This document shows, in pieces, positions 22,957-30,458 of a stretch of 30,921 nucleotides of DNA. The first letter of the stretch is position 1; the number at the start of each line of letters is the position of its first letter. A model generated the notes under the pieces. The model had not been told where the DNA came from. It saw only the letters and a program-made list of their open reading frames with translations, and did no database searches. Position numbers and translations under genes: made by a program. This DNA is from SG-bin9 sp049323835 (GTDB lineage Bacteria > Pseudomonadota > Alphaproteobacteria > Rhizobiales > Xanthobacteraceae), in NCBI GenBank assembly GCA_049323835.1, contig JBMOOJ010000022.1:1-30921 (forward strand), given 5' to 3'.

Positions 22957-23826
22957 ATGATCATCGATGCGCTGATCGCGCCGTTCACTGAGTTCGAGTT
23001 CATGCGCCGCGCGCTCGCGGGCGTGATTGCGCTGTCGCTCGGCGGCGCGCCGATCGGCGTGTTCCTGATGCTGCGGCGGATGAGCCTCGTCGGCGACGCC
23101 ATGGCGCATGCGATCCTGCCCGGCGCGGCAATCGGTTTTCTGCTCTCCGGCCTCAACCTGTTCGCCATGACCTTCGGCGGGCTGATCGCGGGCTTCGCGG
23201 TCGCGATCCTCGCGGGCCTTGTGGCGCGCGTCACCGAACTGAAGGAAGATGCATCGCTTGCGGCGTTCTATCTGGTGTCGCTGGCGCTTGGTGTGGCGAT
23301 CGTTTCCATCAACGGCACCAACATCGATCTGCTGCATGTGTTGTTCGGCAACGTGCTGGCGCTCGACGATCAAACGCTGATGGTGATCGCGTTCAACGCC
23401 ACGGTGACGCTGTTCACGCTTGCCATCATCTGGCGGCCGCTGGTGATCGAATGCGTCGATCCGCTGTTCCTGCGCTCGGTCAGCCGCGCCGGCGCGCCGG
23501 CGCATCTCGCGTTCATGGCGCTGGTCGTGATCAACCTCGTCAACGGCTTCCATGCACTCGGCACCTTGCTCGCGGTCGGCCTGATGATCCTGCCGGCCGG
23601 TATCGCCCGGTTCTGGGCGCGCGACATCAGCGCGATGATGCTGATCGCGGTCGCGAGCGCGATGGTGTCCGGTTATCTCGGCCTCGTGCTGTCGTATCTG
23701 ACCAAGATTCCGTCAGGCCCGGCGATTATTCTGGTCGCGGCGCTGATCTATCTGGTGTCGCTGCTGTTCGGCCCGGTCGGCGGGCTCGTCCGCAAGGCGT
23801 TCCCTGGTCGTCATCTGGAGGCGTAA
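22957..23826 (+). CDS. znuB: Zinc ABC transporter, membrane subunit
   Basis: 289 residues with about eight to nine hydrophobic helices. It has the ABC-3 family blocks FMRRALAGVIALSLGGAPIGVFLMLRRMSLVGDAMAHAILPG (short blocks), IGFLLSGLN, DLLHVLFGNVLAL and GTLLAVGLMILPAGIARFWARD. It forms the channel with ZnuC. It starts 2 bases after znuC and is followed 2 bases later by znuA, so the operon is tight. Confidence 0.92.
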   Translation: MIIDALIAPFTEFEFMRRALAGVIALSLGGAPIGVFLMLRRMSLVGDAMAHAILPGAAIGFLLSGLNLFAMTFGGLIAGFAVAILAGLVARVTELKEDASLAAFYLVSLALGVAIVSINGTNIDLLHVLFGNVLALDDQTLMVIAFNATVTLFTLAIIWRPLVIECVDPLFLRSVSRAGAPAHLAFMALVVINLVNGFHALGTLLAVGLMILPAGIARFWARDISAMMLIAVASAMVSGYLGLVLSYLTKIPSGPAIILVAALIYLVSLLFGPVGGLVRKAFPGRHLEA

Positions 23827-23828
23827 CG

Positions 23829-24740
23829 ATGCTGAACCGCCGCTCGTTGTTGGTCGCTGCCGCGCTGCTCGTAAGTGCAGCACCGGCATTCGCACAGGAC
23901 AAACTGAACATCGTCGCGAGTTTCTCGATCCTCGGCGACTTCGTGAAGAATGTCGGGGGCGATCGCGTCAACGTATCGACCCTGGTGCCGCCCGGCGGCG
24001 ACGCGCATGTGTACACGCCAACACCGGCCGACGCGAGGCGCATCGCGGAGGCGAAGCTTGTCGTCGTCAACGGGCTCGGCTTCGAGGGCTGGCTGTCGCG
24101 GCTGGTGAAAGCGAGCGGCAGCAAGATCGCTGTCGTCACGGCCACCGCCGGCATCAAGCCGCGCAAGCTGCCGGGTGATCATCACGGGCATAGCCACGGC
24201 CACAGTCATGATGAAGCCGATCCGCATGCATGGCAGTCGGTCGCGAACGTGAAAACCTATGTTGCCAATATTCGCGAAGCGCTGATCGCGGCCGATGGCG
24301 CCGGAGCTGCCGTCTATCGCGCCAATGCGGACGCCTATCTTGCCGAACTCGACAAGCTCGATCGCGAGGTGAAGGACGCGGTCGCGAAATTGCCCGCCGA
24401 GCGGCGCAAGGTGATCTCGACGCATGATGCCTTCGGCTATTTTGCCGGAGCCTACGGCATCACCTTCATCGCCCCGCAGGGCGTTTCGACCGAATCCGAG
24501 GCCAGCGCGAAGGACATCGCCGCCATCATCCGCCAGATCAAGGCGCAGAAAATCCCGGCGGTTTTTCTGGAGAATGTCACCGATCCGCGGCTGATGCGGC
24601 GGATCGCCTCGGAGACCGGGGCGGCGGTCGGCGGAACGCTCTATTCGGACAGTCTGACCGACGAAAAGGGCGATGCCCCCACTTACATTGGCATGGTCAG
24701 GCACAATATAAAGGCGCTCACCAGCGCGCTGACCAACTAG
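23829..24740 (+). CDS. znuA: Zinc ABC transporter, substrate-binding protein
   Basis: 303 residues with a signal peptide (MLNRRSLLVAAALLVSAAPAFA-Q). It is a cluster A-I metal-binding protein. Likely ligands are His60 (GGDAHVYTP), His133 (DPHAW), His199 (STHDAFGYF) and Asp274 (YSDSL). A His-rich loop (about 117-127, DHHGHSHGHSH) precedes His133, a mark of zinc rather than manganese binders. A zinc role also fits the Zur-like box and the COG0523 gene downstream. It is the last gene of the tight operon; an inverted repeat follows. Confidence 0.94.
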   Translation: MLNRRSLLVAAALLVSAAPAFAQDKLNIVASFSILGDFVKNVGGDRVNVSTLVPPGGDAHVYTPTPADARRIAEAKLVVVNGLGFEGWLSRLVKASGSKIAVVTATAGIKPRKLPGDHHGHSHGHSHDEADPHAWQSVANVKTYVANIREALIAADGAGAAVYRANADAYLAELDKLDREVKDAVAKLPAERRKVISTHDAFGYFAGAYGITFIAPQGVSTESEASAKDIAAIIRQIKAQKIPAVFLENVTDPRLMRRIASETGAAVGGTLYSDSLTDEKGDAPTYIGMVRHNIKALTSALTN

Positions 24741-24755
24741 CGGCAACTACTCTAT

Positions 24756-24864
24756 CCCTCCCCCTTGTGGGGAGGGTCGGTCGCGAAGCGACCGGGGTGG
24801 GGGTCGTTTCTGAAGTGCTGCGCCTGATCACCCCACCCCCGACCCCTCCCCACAAGGGGGAGGG
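24756..24864. repeat. Long inverted repeat between znuA and the zinc GTPase
   Basis: The arms 24756-24780 and 24839-24864 match over 25 bases except for one inserted C; they contain CCCTCCCCCTTGTGG and its complement. An inner hairpin CGGTCGC/GCGACCG (24778-24784, 24788-24794) and G- or C-rich tracts lie between. It is a known style of dispersed element in alphaproteobacteria, and may end the znu transcript or lower read-through into the next gene. Confidence 0.85.
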
Positions 24865-24885
24865 AGCAGAGTTCGAGACCGCTTT

Positions 24886-25950
24886 ATGTCCGCGCAGACC
24901 GCTTCCGAAAAAATTCCCGTGACCGTGCTGACCGGCTATCTCGGCGCCGGCAAGACCACGCTGCTCAACCGCATTCTCTCGGAGAACCATGGCAAGAAGT
25001 ACGCCGTGATCGTCAACGAGTTCGGCGAGATCGGCATCGACAACGACCTCGTGATCGGCGCGGACGAGGAAGTGTTCGAGATGAACAACGGCTGCGTCTG
25101 CTGCACCGTGCGCGGCGACCTCGTGCGCATCCTCGAAGGGCTGATGAAGCGCAAGGGCAAGTTCGACGCGATCATTCTGGAGACGACGGGGCTCGCCGAT
25201 CCAGCGCCGGTGGCGCAGACGTTCTTCGTTGACGAGGACGTGAAGGAAAAGACCGCGCTCGACGCGGTGGTGACGGTGGCCGATGCCAAGTGGCTCAGCG
25301 ATCGCCTGAAGGATGCACCGGAAGCCAAGAATCAGATCGCGTTCGCCGACGTGATCGTGCTGAACAAGACCGACCTCGTCTCGAAGGCAGAGCTTGCCGA
25401 AGTCGAGGGACGCATTCGCGGCATCAATCCCTACGCCAAGCTGCATCGCACGCAGCGCTGCCAGGTCGCGCTGAACGATGTGCTCGATCGCAAGGCGTTC
25501 GATCTCGATCGCATTCTGGAGATCGAGCCGGATTTCCTCGATGCGGGCGATGGTCACGATCATGACCACGATCATCATCATGACCATGATCATGACCACG
25601 GGCATGGTCACGGCCATACGCATGGTTCTCGCGGCCTGAAGCATTATCACGACGAGGACATGCAGTCGCTCTCGCTCAAGACCGACAAGCCGCTCGATCC
25701 GGCCAAGTTCATGCCGTGGCTTCAGTCGCTGGTGGCGACCGATGGCCAGAATATCCTGCGCTCGAAGGGCATCCTCTCATTCAAGGACGATGACGACCGC
25801 TACGTATTCCAGGGTGTGCACATGATGCTCGAAGGCGACCATCAGCGCGAATGGAAGGAGGGCGAGCCGCGGATCAGCCGCCTCGTCTTCATCGGCCGCG
25901 AGCTGCCGGAGCAGAAGATCCGCGACGGCTTCGAGAAATGCATTGCGTAA
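24886..25950 (+). CDS. COG0523 zinc-metallochaperone GTPase with His tract
   Basis: 354 residues. Walker A is GYLGAGKTT (17-25), the metal motif GCVCC (69-73), ETTGLADP (99-106) supplies the switch region, and NKTD (160-163) reads guanine. A pure His/Asp/Gly tract runs 224-246, and the CobW C-terminal domain follows (SKGILSFKDDDDRYVFQGVHMMLEG). This is the COG0523/G3E group; Zur-linked members are thought to deliver zinc to proteins under scarcity. Nickel or cobalamin-linked cousins are less likely in this setting. No second Zur box was found directly upstream, so read-through from znu or a separate promoter is needed. Confidence 0.92.
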   Translation: MSAQTASEKIPVTVLTGYLGAGKTTLLNRILSENHGKKYAVIVNEFGEIGIDNDLVIGADEEVFEMNNGCVCCTVRGDLVRILEGLMKRKGKFDAIILETTGLADPAPVAQTFFVDEDVKEKTALDAVVTVADAKWLSDRLKDAPEAKNQIAFADVIVLNKTDLVSKAELAEVEGRIRGINPYAKLHRTQRCQVALNDVLDRKAFDLDRILEIEPDFLDAGDGHDHDHDHHHDHDHDHGHGHGHTHGSRGLKHYHDEDMQSLSLKTDKPLDPAKFMPWLQSLVATDGQNILRSKGILSFKDDDDRYVFQGVHMMLEGDHQREWKEGEPRISRLVFIGRELPEQKIRDGFEKCIA

Positions 25951-25954
25951 TCTT

Positions 25955-26048
25955 GTCGTCCCTGCGCAAGCAGGGACCCATACTCCGTGAACTATCGAGA
26001 AGGCACGGCGTATGGGTCCCGGCTCGCGCTTCGCTTGGCCGGGACGAC
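25955..26048. repeat. Dispersed palindromic repeat, family C
   Basis: The left arm reads GTCGTCCCTGCGCAAGCAGG then GACCCATACTCCGTG; the right arm CACGGCGTATGGGTCCCGGC then GGCCGGGACGAC. They pair over most of their length around about 15 bases. It starts 5 bases after the GTPase stop and ends 15 bases before the WD40 start. Confidence 0.8.
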
Positions 26049-26063
26049 GCAAACGGTTGATCC

Positions 26064-27080
26064 ATGACCTCATTCAACTCCGACAATCCGTCGCACGTCG
26101 CCTCCGTCACCGACCGGGTGCGCAAGGTGACATTGCCGCAGCCGGCGATCGCCCTGCATTTTCTCGGCGACACGGCAGGTTTCGTCGGCGGCGAGGAGAG
26201 CATCAGCTTCGCGACCGAAGCGGACAACGTCGCGACGGTTGCCGTTCATGGCGGCGGCATTCTCTGTGCAACCTCGGATGGCAAGCGCATCGTCACCGGC
26301 GGCGACGACGGCAAGGTCGTTGCGGTCGATGCCAGGGGTGCGGTTGAGACGCTGGCGACCGACGCCAAGCGGCGCTGGATCGACAATGTCGCGTTGCATC
26401 CGGATGGCGCGATTGCATGGTCCGCGGGCAAGACTGCATTCGTGAAGCCTTCGAAGGGCGACGAGAAGTCACTCGACGTGACGTCGACGGTCGGCGGGCT
26501 TGCGTTCGCACCGAAGGGGCTGCGGCTCGCGGTCGCGCATTACAACGGCGTGACCTTGTGGTTTCCCAACATGGCGGCGAAGCCGGAGTTCCTTGAGTGG
26601 AAGGGCTCGCACCTCGGGGTTACCTTCAGCGACGATAACAAGTTTCTCATCACGACGATGCACGAGTCGGCACTGCATGGCTGGCGGCTGGCGGACAATC
26701 GCCACATGCGGATGACCGGTTATCCCTCGCGCGTGCGCTCGATGTCGTGGACGGCCGGCGGCAAGCACCTCGCAACGTCGGGTGCGGATACCGTGATCGT
26801 CTGGCCGTTCACCAGCAAGGATGGCCCGATGGGCAAGGAGCCGGCGATGCTGGCGCCGCTGCAAGCCAAGGTGACCGCGGTCGCATGTCATCCGGAGAGC
26901 GACATTCTCGCCGCCGGCTACAGCAATGGCACCGTGCTGATGGTGCGGATGTCGGACGGCGCGGAAATTCTCGTGCGCCGGAACGACGATGCGCCGATCT
27001 CGGCGCTCGGCTGGAGCAGCGACGGCACGCTGCTCGGCTTCGCCAGCGAGAATGGCGACGCGGGGCTGCTGACGCTGTGA
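26064..27080 (+). CDS. WD40-repeat beta-propeller protein
   Basis: 338 residues without a signal peptide. Repeating units are seen: GKRIVTGGDDGKVVAVD (about 73-89), GLRLAVAHYNGVTLW, DNKFLITTMHESALHGWRL, GKHLATSGADTVIVWPF, DILAAGYSNGTVLMVRM, and GTLLGFASENGDAGLL. About seven blades fit the length. WD40 proteins are scaffolds without activity. It follows the zinc GTPase on the same strand, so it might be its partner or client; that is inference. The start is ATG at 26064 with a weak ribosome site. Confidence 0.85.
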   Translation: MTSFNSDNPSHVASVTDRVRKVTLPQPAIALHFLGDTAGFVGGEESISFATEADNVATVAVHGGGILCATSDGKRIVTGGDDGKVVAVDARGAVETLATDAKRRWIDNVALHPDGAIAWSAGKTAFVKPSKGDEKSLDVTSTVGGLAFAPKGLRLAVAHYNGVTLWFPNMAAKPEFLEWKGSHLGVTFSDDNKFLITTMHESALHGWRLADNRHMRMTGYPSRVRSMSWTAGGKHLATSGADTVIVWPFTSKDGPMGKEPAMLAPLQAKVTAVACHPESDILAAGYSNGTVLMVRMSDGAEILVRRNDDAPISALGWSSDGTLLGFASENGDAGLLTL

Positions 27081-27104
27081 GAGTGGCGCGCGTCGTCAGT
27101 GGCA

Positions 27105-27190
27105 CGTAGCCTGGATGAAGCGCGAAGCGCGCAATCCGGGAAAGAGGCATCATGATCCCCCGGATTTCGCTACGCTTCATCCGGGCTACG
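27105..27190. repeat. Dispersed palindromic repeat, family D
   Basis: CGTAGCCTGGATGAAGCG and GCAATCCGGG on the left pair with CCCGGATTTCGCTACGC and TTCATCCGGGCTACG on the right. It sits between two convergent genes (WD40 and dioxygenase). It resembles the CGTAGCCCGGATGAGCG-type repeats widespread in bacteria of this group. Confidence 0.8.
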
Positions 27191-27232
27191 CTTACTTCTC
27201 GCTTGCTACAGTTCCGGGATGGACCGAGGGCG

Positions 27233-27826
27233 TCAGCGCATCGCCAGCACGATATTGTACGTCGCCTCGACTCGTCCGCCCGCTTCGCGCGTCTGCATCA
27301 CGAGCGCGGGATTGAACAGCCCGTCGCGGGCGTTCAGCGCTTCGTCCGGAAAATAGAGCTGCGTCGTCAGGATGCGCCGGTTCGGCGCCTGCGCGCGCAG
27401 ATGCAGGTGCCGCGTTCGGCCGTCATAGCTGCCCGGCACGACCGTCTCGAAGCGGAAGCGTCCGTCGGCATCGGTGAACTGGTGCCCGCGCAGCCGATAA
27501 CCCGTATTGTCGTAGACGCCTTTCGCGTTCGCCTGCCACAGATCGATCAGCACACGCGGAACCGGCCGGCAGGAACGGGTCATGACGGTGCCGCTCAGAG
27601 TGAGGCGCGTGCCAGCCATGCCGGGCTCGATCAGCGATGCGCGCTGCGGCGAGCGCGGCTTGAAGAACGGGCCCGCCGTCTGCGGCGGCGTCGGGTCGTC
27701 GCCGTCGTCACAGCTCGGTGTTGGCGTCAGCCGTGCTTGCGCGAATGCCTGGCCCGGCAGGCCGAGCGATGCAGCTGCGGCACCGAGAATGGCGCGGCGC
27801 GACAGGGCAGGGAAACGGTGCGACAT
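27233..27826 (-). CDS. Exported intradiol ring-cleavage dioxygenase family protein
   Basis: 197 residues with a Tat-like signal (SRRAILGAAAA, about 9-19, then a cut after AFA). GGAG lies 7 bases before the ATG. The Fe(III) ligands of catechol and protocatechuate dioxygenases are all placed: Tyr105 (GVYDNTGY), Tyr134 (VPGSYDGRTRHLH), His140 and His142. It is smaller than normal catechol dioxygenases and starts the catalytic core at about residue 75. Small exported members of this family are common in soil bacteria; few have a known substrate. A phenolic or plant-derived aromatic is a guess. It is a single gene. Confidence 0.88.
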   Translation of the reverse strand: MSHRFPALSRRAILGAAAASLGLPGQAFAQARLTPTPSCDDGDDPTPPQTAGPFFKPRSPQRASLIEPGMAGTRLTLSGTVMTRSCRPVPRVLIDLWQANAKGVYDNTGYRLRGHQFTDADGRFRFETVVPGSYDGRTRHLHLRAQAPNRRILTTQLYFPDEALNARDGLFNPALVMQTREAGGRVEATYNIVLAMR

Positions 27827-28010
27827 GGCGGGCTCCAGCCGGTCGGTATGTCGGCCGGCGAAGCGAGCGCGGGAATTCGGGCTTTCGCGGGGCCGTGCGA
27901 CGAACGGCAGCCGGGATCGGTATCCGGTTCAGCGGTATCACGCCGAGTTGAGCGCCATGCGGGGCGGCGCGGATACGGAACCAACGCTGGCGCTTGCCGG
28001 TTGCCGATGC

Positions 28011-28334
28011 ATGGACAGACGTGTGCAGGAACCAAACAGTTCGGCAGCTGGCGATATCGCGTTCGGAATCATCGTCGCCGTGGCTGGATTGGTGATCGCG
28101 ATTGCATCGCTGGCGCACGTCGGCGACGGGCCGCACGTGCGGGCTCAGCCGCAAATCCAGCCAGTGGCGGATACGCCGAAAGCTGCGCCTGCCGAGCCCG
28201 GTGGCACGCGCCCGACGACACCGGCACCTGAACCTGCACGGCCCGATGCCGATGCGCAGAAAGCCGGCGCCAAGCCCGCGCTCCCGCCAGCACCCGCCGA
28301 GAAGATGGGTGAGCCGGTGCCGGAGCGGAAGTAA
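28011..28334 (+). CDS. Small single-pass membrane protein with Pro/Ala-rich tail
   Basis: 107 residues from ATG 28011; another in-frame ATG is at 27957. One hydrophobic helix (about 17-37, IAFGIIVAVAGLVIAIASLA) is followed by a low-complexity tail rich in Pro, Ala, Glu and Lys. I do not recognise it. No clear ribosome site precedes either start. It converges with the thioesterase gene 2 bases past its stop. It is probably real, given the unbroken frame and helix, but this is unsure. Confidence 0.5.
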   Translation: MDRRVQEPNSSAAGDIAFGIIVAVAGLVIAIASLAHVGDGPHVRAQPQIQPVADTPKAAPAEPGGTRPTTPAPEPARPDADAQKAGAKPALPPAPAEKMGEPVPERK

Positions 28335-28336
28335 GC

Positions 28337-28756
28337 TCAGGCTGCGGTTTGCGCGAGCAGGGCATCCGCTTTCGCGCGAATTCCCGGCTCGAACGCGCAT
28401 GCTTTTCGCGCCGTGCGATCGAGGTGGACGGCCGTGAGTTCGGCGATCGCAGCAGTTTCGCCTGACGTTCGCATCTCGTGCGAAAAGCGGATGAGTTTGT
28501 CGCGGACTTCGAGCATGCGCGAGCTGATGTCGATGATCTCGCCGGCCAGCAGTTCGCGCTTGTAGCTGATGTTGATCTGGACGGCGGCCATGCCGCGTCC
28601 GGACGACTGGATATAGGATTGCGTCAGGCCGATCTCGGCGAACATGTTCCACGCCGCCTCGTCGAACTTGCCCATGTAGTGCATGACGTTCATGTGCCCC
28701 ATGTGGTCGCATTGCCACGGATAGACGACACCGCGGTATGTCAGAAGTTCAGTCAT
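28337..28756 (-). CDS. Acyl-CoA thioesterase, 4HBT hotdog family
   Basis: 139 residues from ATG 28756 (MTELLTYRG); GGAGA and AGGG precede it, and the sequence upstream is the operator region. The catalytic Asp17 lies in CDHMGHMN, the D-x-x-G-H pattern of 4-hydroxybenzoyl-CoA and related short-chain thioesterases. ISYKRELLAGEIIDISSRMLEV matches the hotdog central helix and strand. It likely frees a CoA ester of a short or aromatic acid; the substrate is unknown. The doubled palindrome at 28792-28851 suggests it is repressed by a TetR-type protein, which is not in the window. Confidence 0.88.
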   Translation of the reverse strand: MTELLTYRGVVYPWQCDHMGHMNVMHYMGKFDEAAWNMFAEIGLTQSYIQSSGRGMAAVQINISYKRELLAGEIIDISSRMLEVRDKLIRFSHEMRTSGETAAIAELTAVHLDRTARKACAFEPGIRAKADALLAQTAA

Positions 28757-28791
28757 TGCCCTGTCTCCGGAACTCGCGTCCGCGAGCCGAT

Positions 28792-28851
28792 TGATACGGA
28801 TGATACGGCACCGTATCACATCGGCGCCGCCGGGCAATACGGTGCCGTATC
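28792..28851. promoter_or_regulatory. Doubled TACGG-type operator of the thioesterase gene
   Basis: TGATACGG (28801-28808) and CCGTATCA (28811-28818) form a perfect palindrome around two bases. A second one, AATACGG-TG-CCGTATC, is at 28836-28851, 34 bases centre to centre. An extra half-site TGATACGG is at 28792-28799. They lie 36-95 bases upstream of the thioesterase start. The form fits TetR-family operators. Confidence 0.7.
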
Positions 28852-28876
28852 GGCGGAGGGCCGGTGGCCCTCCGCC
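28852..28876. terminator. Strong hairpin downstream of homospermidine synthase
   Basis: GGCGGAGGGCC (28852-28862) and GGCCCTCCGCC (28866-28876) pair perfectly (11 pairs, 3-base loop), 43 bases beyond the minus-strand stop. No T tract follows on either strand, so termination is only a guess; it adjoins the operator above. Confidence 0.4.
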
Positions 28877-28918
28877 TGATGGAGGCGGCGTTGGATGCGG
28901 CGACCGGAGAGCGTAGAT

Positions 28919-30352
28919 TTAGCGAACGAGGATGTTCCTGAACTGCCAGGGATCGCTGGTGTCGAGGTCTTCCGGAAACAGGCCCGGACGGCCCTTCAGC
29001 GGCGTCCAGTCGGTGTAGAAGCCCTTCACCGGACCGAGGTAGGGCAGCTGGATTTCCAGCAGGCGTTCGAAGTCCATCTCGTCGGCTTCGACGATGCCCT
29101 CATTCGGATTTTCCAGCGCCCAGACGATGCCGCCGAGCACGGCGGACGTCACCTGCAAGCCGGTGGCGTTCTGGTAAGGCGCGAGTGCCCGCGTCTCTTC
29201 GATCGACAGCTGCGAGCCGTACCAGTAGGCGTTGTTGTCGTGGCCGAACAGCAGCACGCCGAGTTCGTCGATGCCGTCGACGATCTCGTTCTCGTCGAGG
29301 ATGTGGTGCTTCTCCTGCATCTTGCCGGAGCCGAACAGCTCGTGCAGCGAGACGACCGCATCGTCCGCCGGGTGATAGGCGTAGTGGCAAGTCGGGCGGT
29401 AGATCGCCTTGCCCGAGGCGTCGCGCACCGTGAAATAGTCGGAGATCGAGATCGACTCGTTGTGGGTGACGAGGAAGCCGTATTGCGCGCCGCGGGTCGG
29501 ACACCAGGTGCGCACGCGCGTATTGGCGCCGGGCTGCATCAGGTAGATGGCAGCACCGCAGCCCTGCTCGTGCGTATGCGCATTCTCCGGCATCCATTTC
29601 TCGTGGGTGCCCCAACCGAGTTCGGACGGTTGCATGCCCTCAGAGAGGAAGCCCTCCACTGACCAGGTGTTGACGAACACCTCCGGCTCTTTCGGCGACT
29701 TCGAGCGCTGGGTGTCGCGTTCGGCAATGTGGATGCCCTTGATGCCGGCTTGCCGCATCAGGTCCGCCCACTCGGCCCTGGTCTTCGGCTTCGGCGCATT
29801 GAGCTTGAGGTCGGAGGCGACGTTCAGCAGCGCCTGCTTGACGAAGAACGAGACCATGCCGGGATTGGCGCCGCAGCAGGAGACGGCCGTGTGCGAGCCG
29901 GGCTTGCGCGCCTTTTTCGCCGCGAGAGTGGTTTCGCGCAGCGCGTAGTTGGAACGCGCGGCCGCGCCCTTCGACGAATCGAAATAGAAGCCGAGCCATG
30001 GCTCGTTGACCGTGTCGATGTAGAGCGCGCCGAGTTCGTTGCACAGCTCCATGATGTCGACCGAGCCGGTATCGACCGAGAGATTGATGCAGAAGCCCTG
30101 GCCGCTGCCTTCGGTGAGCAGCGGGGTCAGGATCTCGCGATAATTGTCCCGGGTCAGGCCCTTCTGGATGAAGCGCAGGCCATGCTTGTCGCACAGCGCC
30201 TTGCGGCCCTCGTCCTTCGGATCGAGCACGGTGATGCGCGACTTGTCGTAGTCGAGGTGTCGCTCGATCATCGGCACCATGCCCTTGCCGATGGAGCCGA
30301 AGCCGACGATCACGATGGGGCCGGTGATCTTGGCGTAGATCGGATACGTCAT
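28919..30352 (-). CDS. hss: Homospermidine synthase
   Basis: 477 residues, the same length as the Blastochloris viridis enzyme. The ATG at 30352 is chosen because GGAG lies 6 bases upstream and the protein then starts MTYPIYAKI, like the known enzyme; an earlier ATG (30355) and TTG (30370) are less apt. The NAD-binding motif is GFGSIGKG (17-24). CCGANPGMVSFFVKQALLN, IHIAERDTQ, FVNTWSVEGF, and DTSDPWQFRN match HSS closely. It makes homospermidine from putrescine (or spermidine) using NAD, the main polyamine of many alphaproteobacteria. A palindromic repeat separates it from the Rid gene upstream. Confidence 0.97.
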   Translation of the reverse strand: MTYPIYAKITGPIVIVGFGSIGKGMVPMIERHLDYDKSRITVLDPKDEGRKALCDKHGLRFIQKGLTRDNYREILTPLLTEGSGQGFCINLSVDTGSVDIMELCNELGALYIDTVNEPWLGFYFDSSKGAAARSNYALRETTLAAKKARKPGSHTAVSCCGANPGMVSFFVKQALLNVASDLKLNAPKPKTRAEWADLMRQAGIKGIHIAERDTQRSKSPKEPEVFVNTWSVEGFLSEGMQPSELGWGTHEKWMPENAHTHEQGCGAAIYLMQPGANTRVRTWCPTRGAQYGFLVTHNESISISDYFTVRDASGKAIYRPTCHYAYHPADDAVVSLHELFGSGKMQEKHHILDENEIVDGIDELGVLLFGHDNNAYWYGSQLSIEETRALAPYQNATGLQVTSAVLGGIVWALENPNEGIVEADEMDFERLLEIQLPYLGPVKGFYTDWTPLKGRPGLFPEDLDTSDPWQFRNILVR

Positions 30353-30381
30353 CATGTTCTCCAGATACAACGTCTCTTTTT

Positions 30382-30455
30382 CGTCTTGCCCGACTTGATC
30401 CGGGCATCCATCTTCCTGAGAAAAGATGGATCACCGGGTCAGCCCGGTAATGACG
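30382..30455. repeat. Dispersed palindromic repeat, family B, copy 2
   Basis: CATCCATCTT in the left arm and AAGATGGATCACCGGG in the right arm, each with an inner GCCCGG/CCGGGC-like hairpin, repeat the plan of the copy at 20201-20279. It lies between homospermidine synthase and the Rid gene, 30 bases upstream of the former. Confidence 0.8.
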
Positions 30456-30458
30456 AGC

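Noticed and set aside
24756..24864. Repeat considered as part of a CRISPR array
   Set aside because: It is a single inverted pair of arms, not regularly spaced direct repeats, and no cas genes are present.
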